NCBI GenBank assembly: GCA_024636935.1
Contig: JAGXGC010000020.1
Span: 1-64,000 of the forward strand
Origin: Sideroxydans sp.
GTDB lineage: Bacteria; Pseudomonadota; Gammaproteobacteria; Burkholderiales; Gallionellaceae
Direction of reading: 5' to 3'
Length of the DNA: 64,000 nucleotides
Positions 25,059 to 37,718 of this stretch are shown here, piece after piece. The notes under the pieces are model-generated. The model did no database searches, was not told the DNA's origin, and saw nothing but the letters and a program-made list of their open reading frames with translations. Within the stretch, counting starts at the first letter, position 1, and each line of letters opens with the position of its first letter. The position numbers were made by a program, and so were the translations under genes.

Positions 25059-26555
25059 ATGAGCCTTGCTGTTCTTTACAGCAGAGGTTTGTCGGGCATG
25101 GAGGCCGCGCTGGTCACGGTCGAAGTGCACCTTGCCAACGGGTTGCCGCAATTCACCATTGTGGGCCTGCCCGAGGCAGAAGTTAAAGAGAGCAAGGATC
25201 GCGTGCGCGCCGCCTTGCAGAATTGTCAGTTCGAGTTTCCCGCCCGCCGTATCACCGTCAATCTCGCGCCCGCCGATCTGCCCAAGGAGAGCGGGCGTTT
25301 TGATCTGCCTATCGCGCTAGGCATCCTCGCTGCATCGGGGCAGATACCTGCTGACAAACTCAATGAATATGAATTCGCGGGCGAGTTAGCCCTGACCGGT
25401 GAGCTACGTCCGATACGCGGTGCACTGGCGATGACCTATCGCGCGGCGAACAGTGGCCGCGCTTTTGTGTTGCCGGAAGCCAATGCTGCCGAAGCGGCGT
25501 TGGTGGACGATGCCGTGGTGTATCCCGCACGTTCTTTGTTGCAGGTCGCAGCGCATCTGGCCGGACGCGAAGCAATAGCGCGCTTCTTCCCGCAAGTGGA
25601 AAGTGCCGCGCCGAACTATCCCGACATGAAAGAAGTTAAAGGCCAAGTCGCTTCCAAGCGCGCCCTAGAGATCGCAGCGGCGGGCGGACATTCTGTACTG
25701 ATGAGCGGCCCGCCGGGCACGGGCAAGAGTATGCTGGCCGCGCGTTTCCCCGGCATCCTGCCGGGTATGACACAAGAAGAAGCTTTGGAAAGTGCCGCCA
25801 TGCAATCGCTGGGTGGGACGTTCGAATTGAGCCGTTGGAAGACGCGGCCATATCGGTCACCCCATCACACGGCGAGTGCCGTTGCATTGGTAGGTGGCGG
25901 CAGCAATCCACGTCCGGGCGAGATCTCGGTCGCGATGCATGGTGTGTTGTTCCTCGATGAATTGCCAGAGTTCGACCGCAGTGTGCTGGAAGTGCTGCGC
26001 GAACCACTTGAAAGCGGGCGCATCACTATTTCGCGCGCCGCACGAAGGGCGGACTTCAAGGCACAGTTCCAATTGGTCGCGGCAATGAACCCCTGTCCGT
26101 GCGGCTACCTTGGTCATTTCAATGGCAAGTGCCGTTGCACGCCCGATCAGATATCGCGCTATCGCGGCAAGATATCGGGCCCTCTGTTGGATCGCATCGA
26201 TATTCAGATAGAAGTGCCGGCAGTGCCGCAGGAAGATCTGTTGAGACAATCGGATGGTGAAGACAGCGCAACCGTTCAGCAGCGTGTCGAAGCAGCGCGA
26301 CAGCGGCAACTCGCACGGCAGGGGAAACCGAACGCGCAGCTATCAGTGACCGAAATCGACGCGCATTGCGCACCGGACGCACAAGGCGAAGCGCTATTGC
26401 GTCAGGCCATCAGCAAATTGAATCTTTCCGCCCGCGCCTACCATCGCATCCTCAAAGTCGCCCGCAGTATCGCTGATTTGGCCGCGAGCGAAAATATGCA
26501 GACCTCGCACATTGCAGAGGCTGTGCAGTACAGGAGAATGGATAAAGGAAGTTGA
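25059..26555 (+). CDS. comM: YifB/ComM-family Mg-chelatase-like AAA ATPase
   Basis: This 498-residue protein has an N-terminal Lon-S5-like domain (VEVHLANGLPQFTIVGLPEAEVKESKDRV), a central AAA+ domain with Walker A GPPGTGKSM (about residue 218) and Walker B LFLDELPEF, a zinc-like cluster CPCGYLGHFNGKCRC and a C-terminal Mg-chelatase helical domain. ComM homologues are hexameric helicases that promote branch migration during integration of DNA taken up by natural transformation. Type IV pilus genes at 59012-63924 would fit with competence, but no uptake genes are seen here. Confidence 0.92.
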   Translation: MSLAVLYSRGLSGMEAALVTVEVHLANGLPQFTIVGLPEAEVKESKDRVRAALQNCQFEFPARRITVNLAPADLPKESGRFDLPIALGILAASGQIPADKLNEYEFAGELALTGELRPIRGALAMTYRAANSGRAFVLPEANAAEAALVDDAVVYPARSLLQVAAHLAGREAIARFFPQVESAAPNYPDMKEVKGQVASKRALEIAAAGGHSVLMSGPPGTGKSMLAARFPGILPGMTQEEALESAAMQSLGGTFELSRWKTRPYRSPHHTASAVALVGGGSNPRPGEISVAMHGVLFLDELPEFDRSVLEVLREPLESGRITISRAARRADFKAQFQLVAAMNPCPCGYLGHFNGKCRCTPDQISRYRGKISGPLLDRIDIQIEVPAVPQEDLLRQSDGEDSATVQQRVEAARQRQLARQGKPNAQLSVTEIDAHCAPDAQGEALLRQAISKLNLSARAYHRILKVARSIADLAASENMQTSHIAEAVQYRRMDKGS

Positions 26556-26593
26556 ACGTCATCCACTTTTGAGGTGGACGAATCACTCAGGAA

Positions 26594-26995
26594 TCAGTGT
26601 TTGGGCTTGGGTATCGAAGCTACGTACTTTGCATCCTCGTGCAGGATGTGGTTGAACAGCCAAGTCACCATCAGGTTGTTCAGCTCTACCGATGCATCCT
26701 CACTGGAATCAAAGCGATCTCGCAATCCGCGGACTTGCTCGGTGAACTGTACGTGCAGCGCTTTGTGAGCCTTGATATTGACATACTGGTATTCCTCCAG
26801 CAACCCTTCTTCGAAGGCAAAATGCGTCATGGTGTAGTCGACCAGCTCATCAATGACATCTCTTACCGCCGAGTTGTCCGCCTTGCTGCTGAGAACGCTG
26901 TAGAGCTTATTGATGTACTCGACGATGCGCTTGTGCTGGTTGTCGATGACATCTATGCCGGTGTTCAGGCTGTTCGTCCAGATTAGTTTCTTCAT
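26594..26995 (-). CDS. Bacteriohemerythrin
   Basis: This 133-residue hemerythrin-domain protein is a four-helix bundle holding a diiron O2-binding site. Ligands are visible in DNQHKRIVEYIN, HFAFEEGLLEE, KAHKALH and NHILHEDAKY. The start codon at 26995 (MKKLIW) is chosen because GGAGAG stands upstream; an upstream TTG would add four residues. It lies 36 bp from a paralogue on the same strand. Likely roles are O2 storage, delivery or sensing in a microaerophile. Confidence 0.9.
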   Translation of the reverse strand: MKKLIWTNSLNTGIDVIDNQHKRIVEYINKLYSVLSSKADNSAVRDVIDELVDYTMTHFAFEEGLLEEYQYVNIKAHKALHVQFTEQVRGLRDRFDSSEDASVELNNLMVTWLFNHILHEDAKYVASIPKPKH

Positions 26996-27031
26996 GCGGC
27001 TCTCCAATAGTCGGCCGATTAAGGCAGATAG

Positions 27032-27493
27032 TTAGGACCTGCTGAACAGGCGTGAAAACAAGCCGCGCTTGCGTTCGACGAAATTTTGTTGCTGTTGCAG
27101 ATAGGCTTTGACCGACTCTACGTAATCGTTGTCGTCACGTTTTATATGGTTGAACAACCAAGTCACCAGCAGGCTGTTCAGAGCTTTGATTACATCTTCG
27201 CCCTGTTCGACGCGCTTCTGGAAATCAGCGATGCGCTTGGTGAACAGTTCGTGGACTTTCTTGTGGGAAGTCAGGAAAGGATATTTCGCTTCTTCCTGAA
27301 GACTTTCCTCGAAGCCGAAATGGGAGATGGTGTAGTCAACCAGTTCGTTGAGAAGCCATGAAATCTCATCGTTCGACATGCCATTAGAGCGCGCGTCATC
27401 CAATTGATTGATGTATTCGACGATACGGCGATGCTGCTGGTCGATGACTTCGATGCCGACGTTGAGCTGTTCGGTCCATACGAATTTAGCCAT
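27032..27493 (-). CDS. Bacteriohemerythrin
   Basis: This 153-residue hemerythrin-domain protein is similar to its downstream neighbour. Diiron ligands are in DQQHRRIVEYIN, HFGFEESLQEE, TSHKKVH and NHIKRDDNDY. It differs by a basic, glutamine-rich C-terminal tail (LQQQQNFVERKRGLFSRLF) that could dock to membrane or protein. The pair probably arose by tandem duplication. Confidence 0.9.
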   Translation of the reverse strand: MAKFVWTEQLNVGIEVIDQQHRRIVEYINQLDDARSNGMSNDEISWLLNELVDYTISHFGFEESLQEEAKYPFLTSHKKVHELFTKRIADFQKRVEQGEDVIKALNSLLVTWLFNHIKRDDNDYVESVKAYLQQQQNFVERKRGLFSRLFSRS

Positions 27494-27628
27494 TGATGCT
27501 CCTGTGTTTTCACGACTGGCGTGATTTGGTTTGATAAAGGCACAATGATAGTAGTGTTATTCCTTTGTGTCGGCAAGCGACAAAAGCGCACATGCTAGAA
27601 TTCGCGCCTCTCGCAAGGCACATAAAAT

Positions 27629-31315
<3,687 letters not shown>

Positions 31316-31325
31316 AAGCGATCAA

Positions 31326-31949
31326 TTGCAAAAGCACGATTCCAAGGACCACTCAGTTGCTGAAGCTGCTCTAGAGAGTGGAGAGCTGATCACTGATGTT
31401 CTGATGCATGGTGAGGTTCTGGCAGAGATTCCATTTATTGGTACTGCAATAAGATTATGCAAGGCGGCTGATTCTGTTCGAGATCGAGCTTTTGCCAACA
31501 AGCTTATGAGATTCGTGGAGCACTTATCTGACATCTCGGACAAACAGAAGAAACAGCTCAAAGAAAAGATGCTGTCAGGGACTGAGGAAGCAAAAAAGGT
31601 TGGCGAGGCACTTTTTTTTGTTTTGGAAAGACTAACTGATTTAGATAAACCTGCATTGTTATCGAAAATTTTTATTGCATATATTGATGGGGCTGTAACT
31701 GCAGAAGAGCTTAGACGTTTAAGTCATGCAATTGATATAGCTTATTCTGAGGATCTAATGAACTTGATCGCAGAAGAGGCCGCTCCATCTAGAGCAGGAG
31801 TTCCCGAAAATAATAGTTGGATGCAATATTTAGTACCTTCAGGATTAACTCGATTGCGTGGGCCTAAAACACTTGATGAGATTAGAGAAGAAATATATTG
31901 CGAAATAACGCCGCTAGGGCACGCACTGCGCAAGGCCTGCCCGAATTGA
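31326..31949 (+). CDS. AT-rich orphan gene, unknown function
   Basis: This 207-residue, mostly helical, charged protein has no signal peptide; a mildly hydrophobic segment (GEVLAEIPFIGTAIRLCKAAD) lies near residues 28-48. No family is recognised. The base composition is clearly more AT-rich than the genes on either side (many TTT, ATT, TTA codons), suggesting recent acquisition. The only full-length start is a TTG at 31326, ten bases after the metH stop, with a weak GAAAG site; the first ATG is at about residue 26. The segment GKAxxSVRDRAFANKLMRFVEHLSD-like pattern is reminiscent of uncharacterised stress or defence-associated genes, without proof. Confidence 0.6.
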   Translation: MQKHDSKDHSVAEAALESGELITDVLMHGEVLAEIPFIGTAIRLCKAADSVRDRAFANKLMRFVEHLSDISDKQKKQLKEKMLSGTEEAKKVGEALFFVLERLTDLDKPALLSKIFIAYIDGAVTAEELRRLSHAIDIAYSEDLMNLIAEEAAPSRAGVPENNSWMQYLVPSGLTRLRGPKTLDEIREEIYCEITPLGHALRKACPN

Positions 31950-31983
31950 TTTTTACGATAGACATTCCATGGAGAAAAACTGA

Positions 31984-32670
31984 ATGACCGACCTCATCAA
32001 AACCGACATCAATCTAGGCGAAGGCACAGAAGCGCAAGCAGGACAGACCGTCATCGTGCATTACACCGGCTGGCTGTTCGACGAGAGCGCTGAAGGTAAC
32101 AAGGGCACGAAGTTCGATAGCTCACTCGACCGCAATGATCCGTTCTCATTCCCCCTCGGTGGCGGTCGCGTCATCAAGGGTTGGGACGAAGGTGTGGCGG
32201 GCATGAAGGAAGGCGGTCAGCGCACTTTGGTGATCCCGCCGGAGATGGGTTATGGCCCTCGCGGTGCGGGTGGCGTGATTCCGCCGAACGCGACGTTGGT
32301 GTTCGACGTGAAGCTGTTGAAGGTCATCAAGACCGACATGATCGATACCAAGGTCGGTGAAGGTGAAGAGGCGCAAGCAGGACAGAACGTGAGCGTGCAT
32401 TACACCGGCTGGTTGTTCGATAAGAAGGCCGAAGGTAACAAGGGCACCAAGTTTGATAGCTCGCTCGACCGTAACGAGCCGTTCGAATTCCCGCTGGGTC
32501 AGGGACATGTGATCCAAGGTTGGGACGAAGGCGTGCAGGGTATGAAAGTGGGCGGTCAGCGCACATTGATCATCCCGCCGGAGATGGGCTATGGCCCGCG
32601 CGGTGCGGGTGGTGTGATCCCGGGCAATGCGACGCTGGTGTTCGAAGTCGAACTGTTGGGTGTGAATTAA
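31984..32670 (+). CDS. Tandem FKBP-type peptidyl-prolyl isomerase
   Basis: This 228-residue protein is made of two consecutive FKBP domains (about 1-113 and 114-228), each with the full signature [26 protein letters not shown] or VIQGWDEGV, and [13 protein letters not shown]. It lacks a signal peptide, so it should be a cytoplasmic prolyl isomerase and chaperone. The two halves are very alike, indicating a recent in-gene duplication. It is followed without a gap by a third FKBP gene. Confidence 0.9.
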   Translation: MTDLIKTDINLGEGTEAQAGQTVIVHYTGWLFDESAEGNKGTKFDSSLDRNDPFSFPLGGGRVIKGWDEGVAGMKEGGQRTLVIPPEMGYGPRGAGGVIPPNATLVFDVKLLKVIKTDMIDTKVGEGEEAQAGQNVSVHYTGWLFDKKAEGNKGTKFDSSLDRNEPFEFPLGQGHVIQGWDEGVQGMKVGGQRTLIIPPEMGYGPRGAGGVIPGNATLVFEVELLGVN

Positions 32671-33123
32671 ATGAAGCGCTTCACCGTTCTTCCGCTCGTC
32701 GCATTGCTTGGCGCGAGCAGCTTGCTGTTCAGTGCTTGCTCACAGGCCGAGTTGCCAGCGGCCAAGCCGAGCAATGTGACTGAATTGATGCAGATCGAAG
32801 CCAAACCGGGTGCGGGCGCAGTCGCCAGTGCAGGTCAGACTGTTTCGGTGCATTACACCGGTTGGTTGTATGACGAAGCAGCGCCTGAACACAAAGGCAA
32901 GAAGTTCGACAGCTCGCGTGACCGTAACCGTCCGTTCGAATTCCCGCTCGGCGGCGGTCGCGTCATTAAAGGTTGGGATGACGGCGTGCAGGGCATGAAA
33001 GTGGGCGGCCAACGCACTTTGGTAATTCCGCCAGAGATGGGTTATGGATCGCGAGGTGCGGGTGGTGTGATCCCGCCCAATGCGACGCTGATATTCGACG
33101 TGGAATTACTGAGCATCCACTGA
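32671..33123 (+). CDS. FKBP-type peptidyl-prolyl isomerase lipoprotein
   Basis: This 150-residue protein has a lipoprotein signal ([14 protein letters not shown], lipidated Cys near residue 23), so it is anchored in the cell envelope. One FKBP domain ([46 protein letters not shown]) closely resembles the two domains of the preceding gene. It starts at the base after the upstream stop. It probably helps fold periplasmic proteins. Confidence 0.9.
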   Translation: MKRFTVLPLVALLGASSLLFSACSQAELPAAKPSNVTELMQIEAKPGAGAVASAGQTVSVHYTGWLYDEAAPEHKGKKFDSSRDRNRPFEFPLGGGRVIKGWDDGVQGMKVGGQRTLVIPPEMGYGSRGAGGVIPPNATLIFDVELLSIH

Positions 33124-33186
33124 CCTTTCTGGCGCAACAGGGGTAAACTTCCTAAGTGAATTGAGCGTATTCCAAAGGAGTGGCAA

Positions 33187-33768
33187 ATGTTCCAGATTAG
33201 AGTTCATGGGCGCGGCGGTCAGGGCGTAGTGACTGCGACGGAGATGTTGTCTGTTGCGGCGTTCGAGGAAGGCCGCCATGCGCAGGCATTCCCTAGTTTC
33301 GGCTCAGAGCGAACCGGCGCGCCGGTGGTGGCGTTCTGCCGCCTCGATGATAAAGAGATACGTCTGCGTGAACCCATCATGGAGCCGGATGCGCTCATCA
33401 TCCAAGACCCTACCTTGCTGCATCAGATCGATGTGTTCTCAGGATTGAAGCCGGATGGTTATGTGCTGCTCAATTCGGCGCATAGCTTCGAGCAGATAGG
33501 TTTGGGCGATCTGGTGAAGCAGCACGGACATTCAAAAATGTCCACTTTACCGGCGACCGAGCTGGGACTGAAACACGTTGGTCGCCCTATCCCAAATGTG
33601 CCGCTTATAGCTGGCTTCGCCGCACTCTCCGGTATGTTCAAACTGGAATCCGTGGTCAAGGCGATCAACGAGAAGTTCTCGGGCAAAGTGGCCGCGGGCA
33701 ACATCGCTGCCGCCACGGAAGCTTACGAACTGGTGAAGCAACAGATGGAGGATCGCGCCAATGCTTAA
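33187..33768 (+). CDS. porC: 2-oxoacid (pyruvate):acceptor oxidoreductase, gamma subunit
   Basis: The 193-residue gamma subunit of a pyruvate/2-oxoacid:ferredoxin oxidoreductase has the opening VHGRGGQGVVTATEMLSVAAFEEG typical of the family. It precedes alpha, beta and an electron-transfer flavoprotein in one unit. The stop overlaps the alpha-subunit start by eight bases. A strong AAAGGAG site stands before the ATG. The substrate is likely pyruvate, but the family also includes 2-oxoglutarate and branched-chain 2-oxoacid enzymes. Confidence 0.85.
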   Translation: MFQIRVHGRGGQGVVTATEMLSVAAFEEGRHAQAFPSFGSERTGAPVVAFCRLDDKEIRLREPIMEPDALIIQDPTLLHQIDVFSGLKPDGYVLLNSAHSFEQIGLGDLVKQHGHSKMSTLPATELGLKHVGRPIPNVPLIAGFAALSGMFKLESVVKAINEKFSGKVAAGNIAAATEAYELVKQQMEDRANA

Positions 33769-35017
33769 GCAAATAGAAGGTAGCAAAGCCGTCGCCGAAG
33801 CCATCGCTTTGTGCCGTCCCGAAGTGATCTGTGCGTATCCCATCTCCCCGCAGACGCATATCGTCGAAGCGCTGGGCGAAATGGTGAAGTCGGAAAAACT
33901 AACGCCATGCGAGTTCATCAACGTGGAGAGCGAGTTCGCCGCGATGTCGGTGGCCATCGGCTCCTCCGCTGCGGGCGCACGTTCCTACACGGCGACAGCA
34001 TCGCAAGGTCTGTTGTTCATGGTGGAGGCGGTCTACAACGCCGCGGGTTTGGGCCTACCCATCGTGATGACGGTCGCCAACCGCGCCATCGGTGCACCGA
34101 TCAATATCTGGAACGACCATTCCGATTCACTTTCGCAGCGCGACTCCGGCTGGATGCAGTTGTTCGCCGAGACTAATCAGGAAGCGGTCGATCTGCACAT
34201 CCAAGCGTTCAAGTTAGCCGAAGAACTCTCCATGCCCATCATGGTGTGCATGGACGGCTTCATCCTCACCCACGCTTTCGAGCGTGTGGACATCCCGACG
34301 CAGGAACAGGTGGATGGCTATCTGCCAACGTTCGACCCGCGCCAGTCTCTCGACCCCAAAGAGCCGATCTCCATCGGCGCGATGGTCGGCCCCGAGGCGT
34401 TCATGGAAGTGAAGTATCTGGCGCACGCCAAGCAGATGCAGGCGCTGGAATTGATCCCGCAACTGGCGGCTGAGTTCAAGCAACAGTTCGGACGCGAAAG
34501 CGGCGGCTTGGTGCGAACTTATCGTGCCGAGGATGCTGAGACGATGATCGTGGCCATGGGTTCAGTGCTGGGCACGGTGAAAGACACTGTGGACGAGATG
34601 CGCGAACAGGGACACAAGATCGGCGTGCTGGGCATCATCAGCTATCGCCCCTTCCCATTGCAGGAAGTGCGTGCCGCCTTGGTGAATTGCAAACGTTTCG
34701 TGGTGCTGGAGAAGAGCCTCGCGGTCGGCATGGGCGGCATCGTCGCCACCGATGTGCGTATGGCAGTGAGCGGCACCGGTCTCAAGGGTTTCACCGCCAT
34801 CGCCGGACTGGGCGGACGCAACATCACCAAGGCTTCTCTGCACAAACTGTTCCTCGAAGCGGAACAGGAGAAGCTTGAGCCGGTCACCTTCGTCGACCTC
34901 GACTGGGAGGTCGTCAACAAGCAACTGGAGCGCGAGAAACAGAACCGCCACTCCGGCCCTATCGCTGAGAACATCCTGTACGACAAAGGGATGTCCACTT
35001 CTGCGAAGTTCGGTTAA
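33761..35017 (+). CDS. porA: 2-oxoacid (pyruvate):acceptor oxidoreductase, alpha subunit
   Basis: The 418-residue alpha subunit has an N-terminal domain with AYPISPQTHIVEALGE (which contacts the TPP pyrimidine), conserved ESEFAAMSVAIGSSAAGARSY and, after about residue 260, the transketolase C-terminal-like domain. With beta it forms the active site that decarboxylates a 2-oxoacid to acyl-CoA and passes electrons on. It lacks any cluster-binding cysteines. It is translationally coupled to the gamma gene. Confidence 0.9.
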   Translation: MLKQIEGSKAVAEAIALCRPEVICAYPISPQTHIVEALGEMVKSEKLTPCEFINVESEFAAMSVAIGSSAAGARSYTATASQGLLFMVEAVYNAAGLGLPIVMTVANRAIGAPINIWNDHSDSLSQRDSGWMQLFAETNQEAVDLHIQAFKLAEELSMPIMVCMDGFILTHAFERVDIPTQEQVDGYLPTFDPRQSLDPKEPISIGAMVGPEAFMEVKYLAHAKQMQALELIPQLAAEFKQQFGRESGGLVRTYRAEDAETMIVAMGSVLGTVKDTVDEMREQGHKIGVLGIISYRPFPLQEVRAALVNCKRFVVLEKSLAVGMGGIVATDVRMAVSGTGLKGFTAIAGLGGRNITKASLHKLFLEAEQEKLEPVTFVDLDWEVVNKQLEREKQNRHSGPIAENILYDKGMSTSAKFG

Positions 35018-35027
35018 GGAGGACAAA

Positions 35028-36035
35028 ATGAGTTTGCAGACAGTCAAGTTCTACCAGACCGGCACTTACACCGTGGGCAACCGCCTGCTCGGACCGGATG
35101 ATCGCAGCGTGCAGTCTGGCGAATTGCGCAGCAACTCCATCAACTCCGGCCACCGCGCTTGTCAGGGTTGTGGCGAGGCGCTCGGCGCGCGTTATGCCAT
35201 CGACGCCGCGATGGCGGAGAGCAATAACCAACTTATCGCGGTGAACGCGACCGGCTGCTTGGAAGTGTTCTCCACACCCTATCCGGAATCGTCCTGGCAA
35301 CTGCCGTGGATACACTCACTGTTCGGCAATGCTGCCGCAGTCGCGACCGGCGTCGCCGCCGCGCTGAAGGTGAAGGGCAAGACGGATGTGCGCGTCGTCG
35401 CGCAGGGCGGCGACGGCGGTACGACCGACATCGGCTTCGGTTGCCTGTCCGGCATGTTTGAGCGCAACGACGATGTGCTCTATATTTGCTACGACAACGA
35501 AGCCTATATGAACACTGGGGTGCAGCGTTCATCTGCCACGCCGCCGACTGCGCGCACGGCTACCACCATGCCGGTAGGTAAAGAACCGGGCAATGTTTTT
35601 GGCCAAGGCAAGAGCGTGCCAGAGATCGCCATGGCGCACGGTATTCCTTACGTGGCGACTGCAACCGTGGCTGACTTACGTGATCTGGAATACAAGGTGC
35701 GCAAGGCGATGAAGATGCACGGTGCACGCTACATCCATATCTTCGTGCCCTGCCCGCTGGGTTGGGGTTCAGCTTCGCATGACACGATCAAGCTAGCGCG
35801 ACTGGCCAAGGAGACCGGCATGTTCCCGGTGTTTGAAGCCGAGCATGGCGAAGTGACCAGCGTATTGAAGATACGTAACAAGCAGCCGATTGAGGAATAT
35901 CTCAAACCGCAGAAGCGCTTCGCGCATCTGTTCGGCAAACATGCGCATCCCGAGATGGTGGCGCACCTGCAAGCCATCGCCGATCGCAACATCCGCAAAT
36001 ACGGACTGCTCGACGAGGAGAAGGCTCATGGCTAA
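35028..36035 (+). CDS. porB: 2-oxoacid (pyruvate):acceptor oxidoreductase, beta subunit
   Basis: The 335-residue TPP-binding beta subunit has cluster-type cysteines in HRACQGCGEALGAR and NATGCLEVF, and the TPP motif GGDGGTTDIGFGCLSG near residue 120. Later come DNEAYMNTGVQRS and PCPLGWGS, which are typical. The ATG at 35028 lies behind AAGGAGGA, 10 bases after the alpha stop. The end overlaps the next gene by eight bases. The small ferredoxin-like delta subunit is absent, apparently replaced by the C-terminal clusters of the next gene. Confidence 0.9.
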   Translation: MSLQTVKFYQTGTYTVGNRLLGPDDRSVQSGELRSNSINSGHRACQGCGEALGARYAIDAAMAESNNQLIAVNATGCLEVFSTPYPESSWQLPWIHSLFGNAAAVATGVAAALKVKGKTDVRVVAQGGDGGTTDIGFGCLSGMFERNDDVLYICYDNEAYMNTGVQRSSATPPTARTATTMPVGKEPGNVFGQGKSVPEIAMAHGIPYVATATVADLRDLEYKVRKAMKMHGARYIHIFVPCPLGWGSASHDTIKLARLAKETGMFPVFEAEHGEVTSVLKIRNKQPIEEYLKPQKRFAHLFGKHAHPEMVAHLQAIADRNIRKYGLLDEEKAHG

Positions 36036-37653
36036 TAAACCTTTTGCCATCACCTTAAAGCCCGGCACCTCGCTGAACAATCTGACCGGTTCTTGGCGTT
36101 CCGAGCGACCTGTCTATTTGGACCGTCTGCCACCTTGCAACAACGCGTGCCCGGCGGGCGAGAACATCCAGGGTTGGTTGTTCCACGCCGAGAGCGGCGA
36201 TTACGAACAAGCATGGCGTGTGCTGGTGCAAGACAATCCGCTGCCCGCCGCAATGGGGCGTGTGTGTTATCACCCCTGCGAAACCGCATGTAACCGCGGG
36301 CAACTCGATACCTCGGTAGGCATCAACTCGGTGGAGCGTTTCCTTGGTGACGAGGCGATCAAGCGCGGCTGGAAGTTCGATGCGCCCGCCGCTACAACTG
36401 GCAAAAAAGTGCTGGTAGTCGGTGCTGGCCCGTCCGGACTTTCTGCTGCCTATCATCTGGCGCGCATGGGCCATCAAGTTGAGATTCAGGAAGCCGGCCC
36501 ATTGGCTGGCGGCATGATGCGTTTCGGCATCCCGAAATATCGTCTGCCGCGTGATGTGCTGGATGCGGAAGTACAGCGCATCCTCGATCTGGGTGTGACG
36601 CTGAAATACGACAGCAAGGTGGCGAACATCCAGCAGAGCATGAAGGACGGTGGTTTCGACGCGGCCTTCCTCGCGGTCGGTGCGCACATCGGCAAGCGCG
36701 CCATGATCCCGGCGGGCGATGCTTCGCACATCGTGGATGCGGTATCTGTGTTGCGCTCGATGGAGGGTGAAGACAAGCCGATGCTGGGCCGTAAAGTAGT
36801 GGTGTATGGCGGCGGTAACACGGCTATCGACGTGGCGCGTTCCGTGAAGCGCATGGGCGGTGAACCGATCATCGTCTATCGCCGTACGCGCGACAAGGCG
36901 CCTGCACATGATTTCGAGATCGAAGAAGCGCTGCAAGAAGGCGTGATGATCAAGTGGCTATCCACCATCAAGCAAGCGGAGGTGGGCGAGATCACGGTCG
37001 AGAAGATGGAGCTGGACGAGAAAGGTTTCCCCCAGCCGACCGGCGAATTCGAGAAGCTGGAAGCGGACTCAGTGGTGTTGGCACTGGGCCAGGATGTCGA
37101 CCTTTCTCTATTGGAAGGCGTGCCGGGTTTGGAAGTGAAAGATGGTGTGGTACAGGTCGCGTCTAACATGATGACCGGTTTTGCGGGTATCTTCGCCGGT
37201 GGCGATATGGTGCCTTCAGAGCGCACGGTGACGGTAGCGGTCGGCCACGGCAAGAAGGCGGCACGGCACATCGACGCATGGTTGCGTGGTGAGAGTTATG
37301 AGCCTGCAGCCAAACATGAGATCGCCGAATACAAGAACCTCAACACTTGGTATTACTCCGACGCGCACAAGACGGTTCGCCCAATGCTGGACATGATCCG
37401 TCGCCAAACCAGCTTCGACGAGGTGCAAGGCGGGTTGGATGAAACGAATGCATTGTTCGAAGCGCGTCGCTGCCTGTCCTGCGGTAACTGCTTCGAGTGC
37501 GACAACTGCTACGGCGTCTGCCCCGACAATGCAGTAATCAAGCTCGGCCCCGGTAAGGGATTCGAGTTTAAATACGATTACTGCAAAGGCTGCGGACTGT
37601 GCGTTGAAGAATGTCCGTGCGGTTCGATCAAGATGGTGCCCGAGGACATCTGA
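36028..37653 (+). CDS. GltD-like NAD(P)-binding flavoprotein with C-terminal ferredoxin domain
   Basis: This 541-residue protein resembles the small subunit of glutamate synthase. N-terminal cysteine cluster CNNACPAGE, then CYHPCETACNRG; FAD site VLVVGAGPSGLSAAYHLARMG (about residue 128); NAD(P) site VVVYGGGNTAIDVARSVKRMG (about 263). The last 70 residues hold two 4Fe-4S motifs (CLSCGNCFECDNCYGVCP and CKGCGLCVEECPCG). Coupling to porCAB suggests it replaces the ferredoxin delta subunit and connects 2-oxoacid oxidation or synthesis with NAD(P)H. There is no glutamate synthase large subunit nearby. Confidence 0.88.
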   Translation: MANKPFAITLKPGTSLNNLTGSWRSERPVYLDRLPPCNNACPAGENIQGWLFHAESGDYEQAWRVLVQDNPLPAAMGRVCYHPCETACNRGQLDTSVGINSVERFLGDEAIKRGWKFDAPAATTGKKVLVVGAGPSGLSAAYHLARMGHQVEIQEAGPLAGGMMRFGIPKYRLPRDVLDAEVQRILDLGVTLKYDSKVANIQQSMKDGGFDAAFLAVGAHIGKRAMIPAGDASHIVDAVSVLRSMEGEDKPMLGRKVVVYGGGNTAIDVARSVKRMGGEPIIVYRRTRDKAPAHDFEIEEALQEGVMIKWLSTIKQAEVGEITVEKMELDEKGFPQPTGEFEKLEADSVVLALGQDVDLSLLEGVPGLEVKDGVVQVASNMMTGFAGIFAGGDMVPSERTVTVAVGHGKKAARHIDAWLRGESYEPAAKHEIAEYKNLNTWYYSDAHKTVRPMLDMIRRQTSFDEVQGGLDETNALFEARRCLSCGNCFECDNCYGVCPDNAVIKLGPGKGFEFKYDYCKGCGLCVEECPCGSIKMVPEDI

Positions 37654-37718
37654 CCCATATCTAACCAAGTACCTCGCCCCAGTCGGGCGCGGCATATTTT
37701 TATTCCTGAACATCATCC

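Noticed and set aside
27494-27628. Cobalamin or SAH riboswitch upstream of metH
   Set aside because: None of the conserved boxes of either riboswitch is present in this 135-bp gap.
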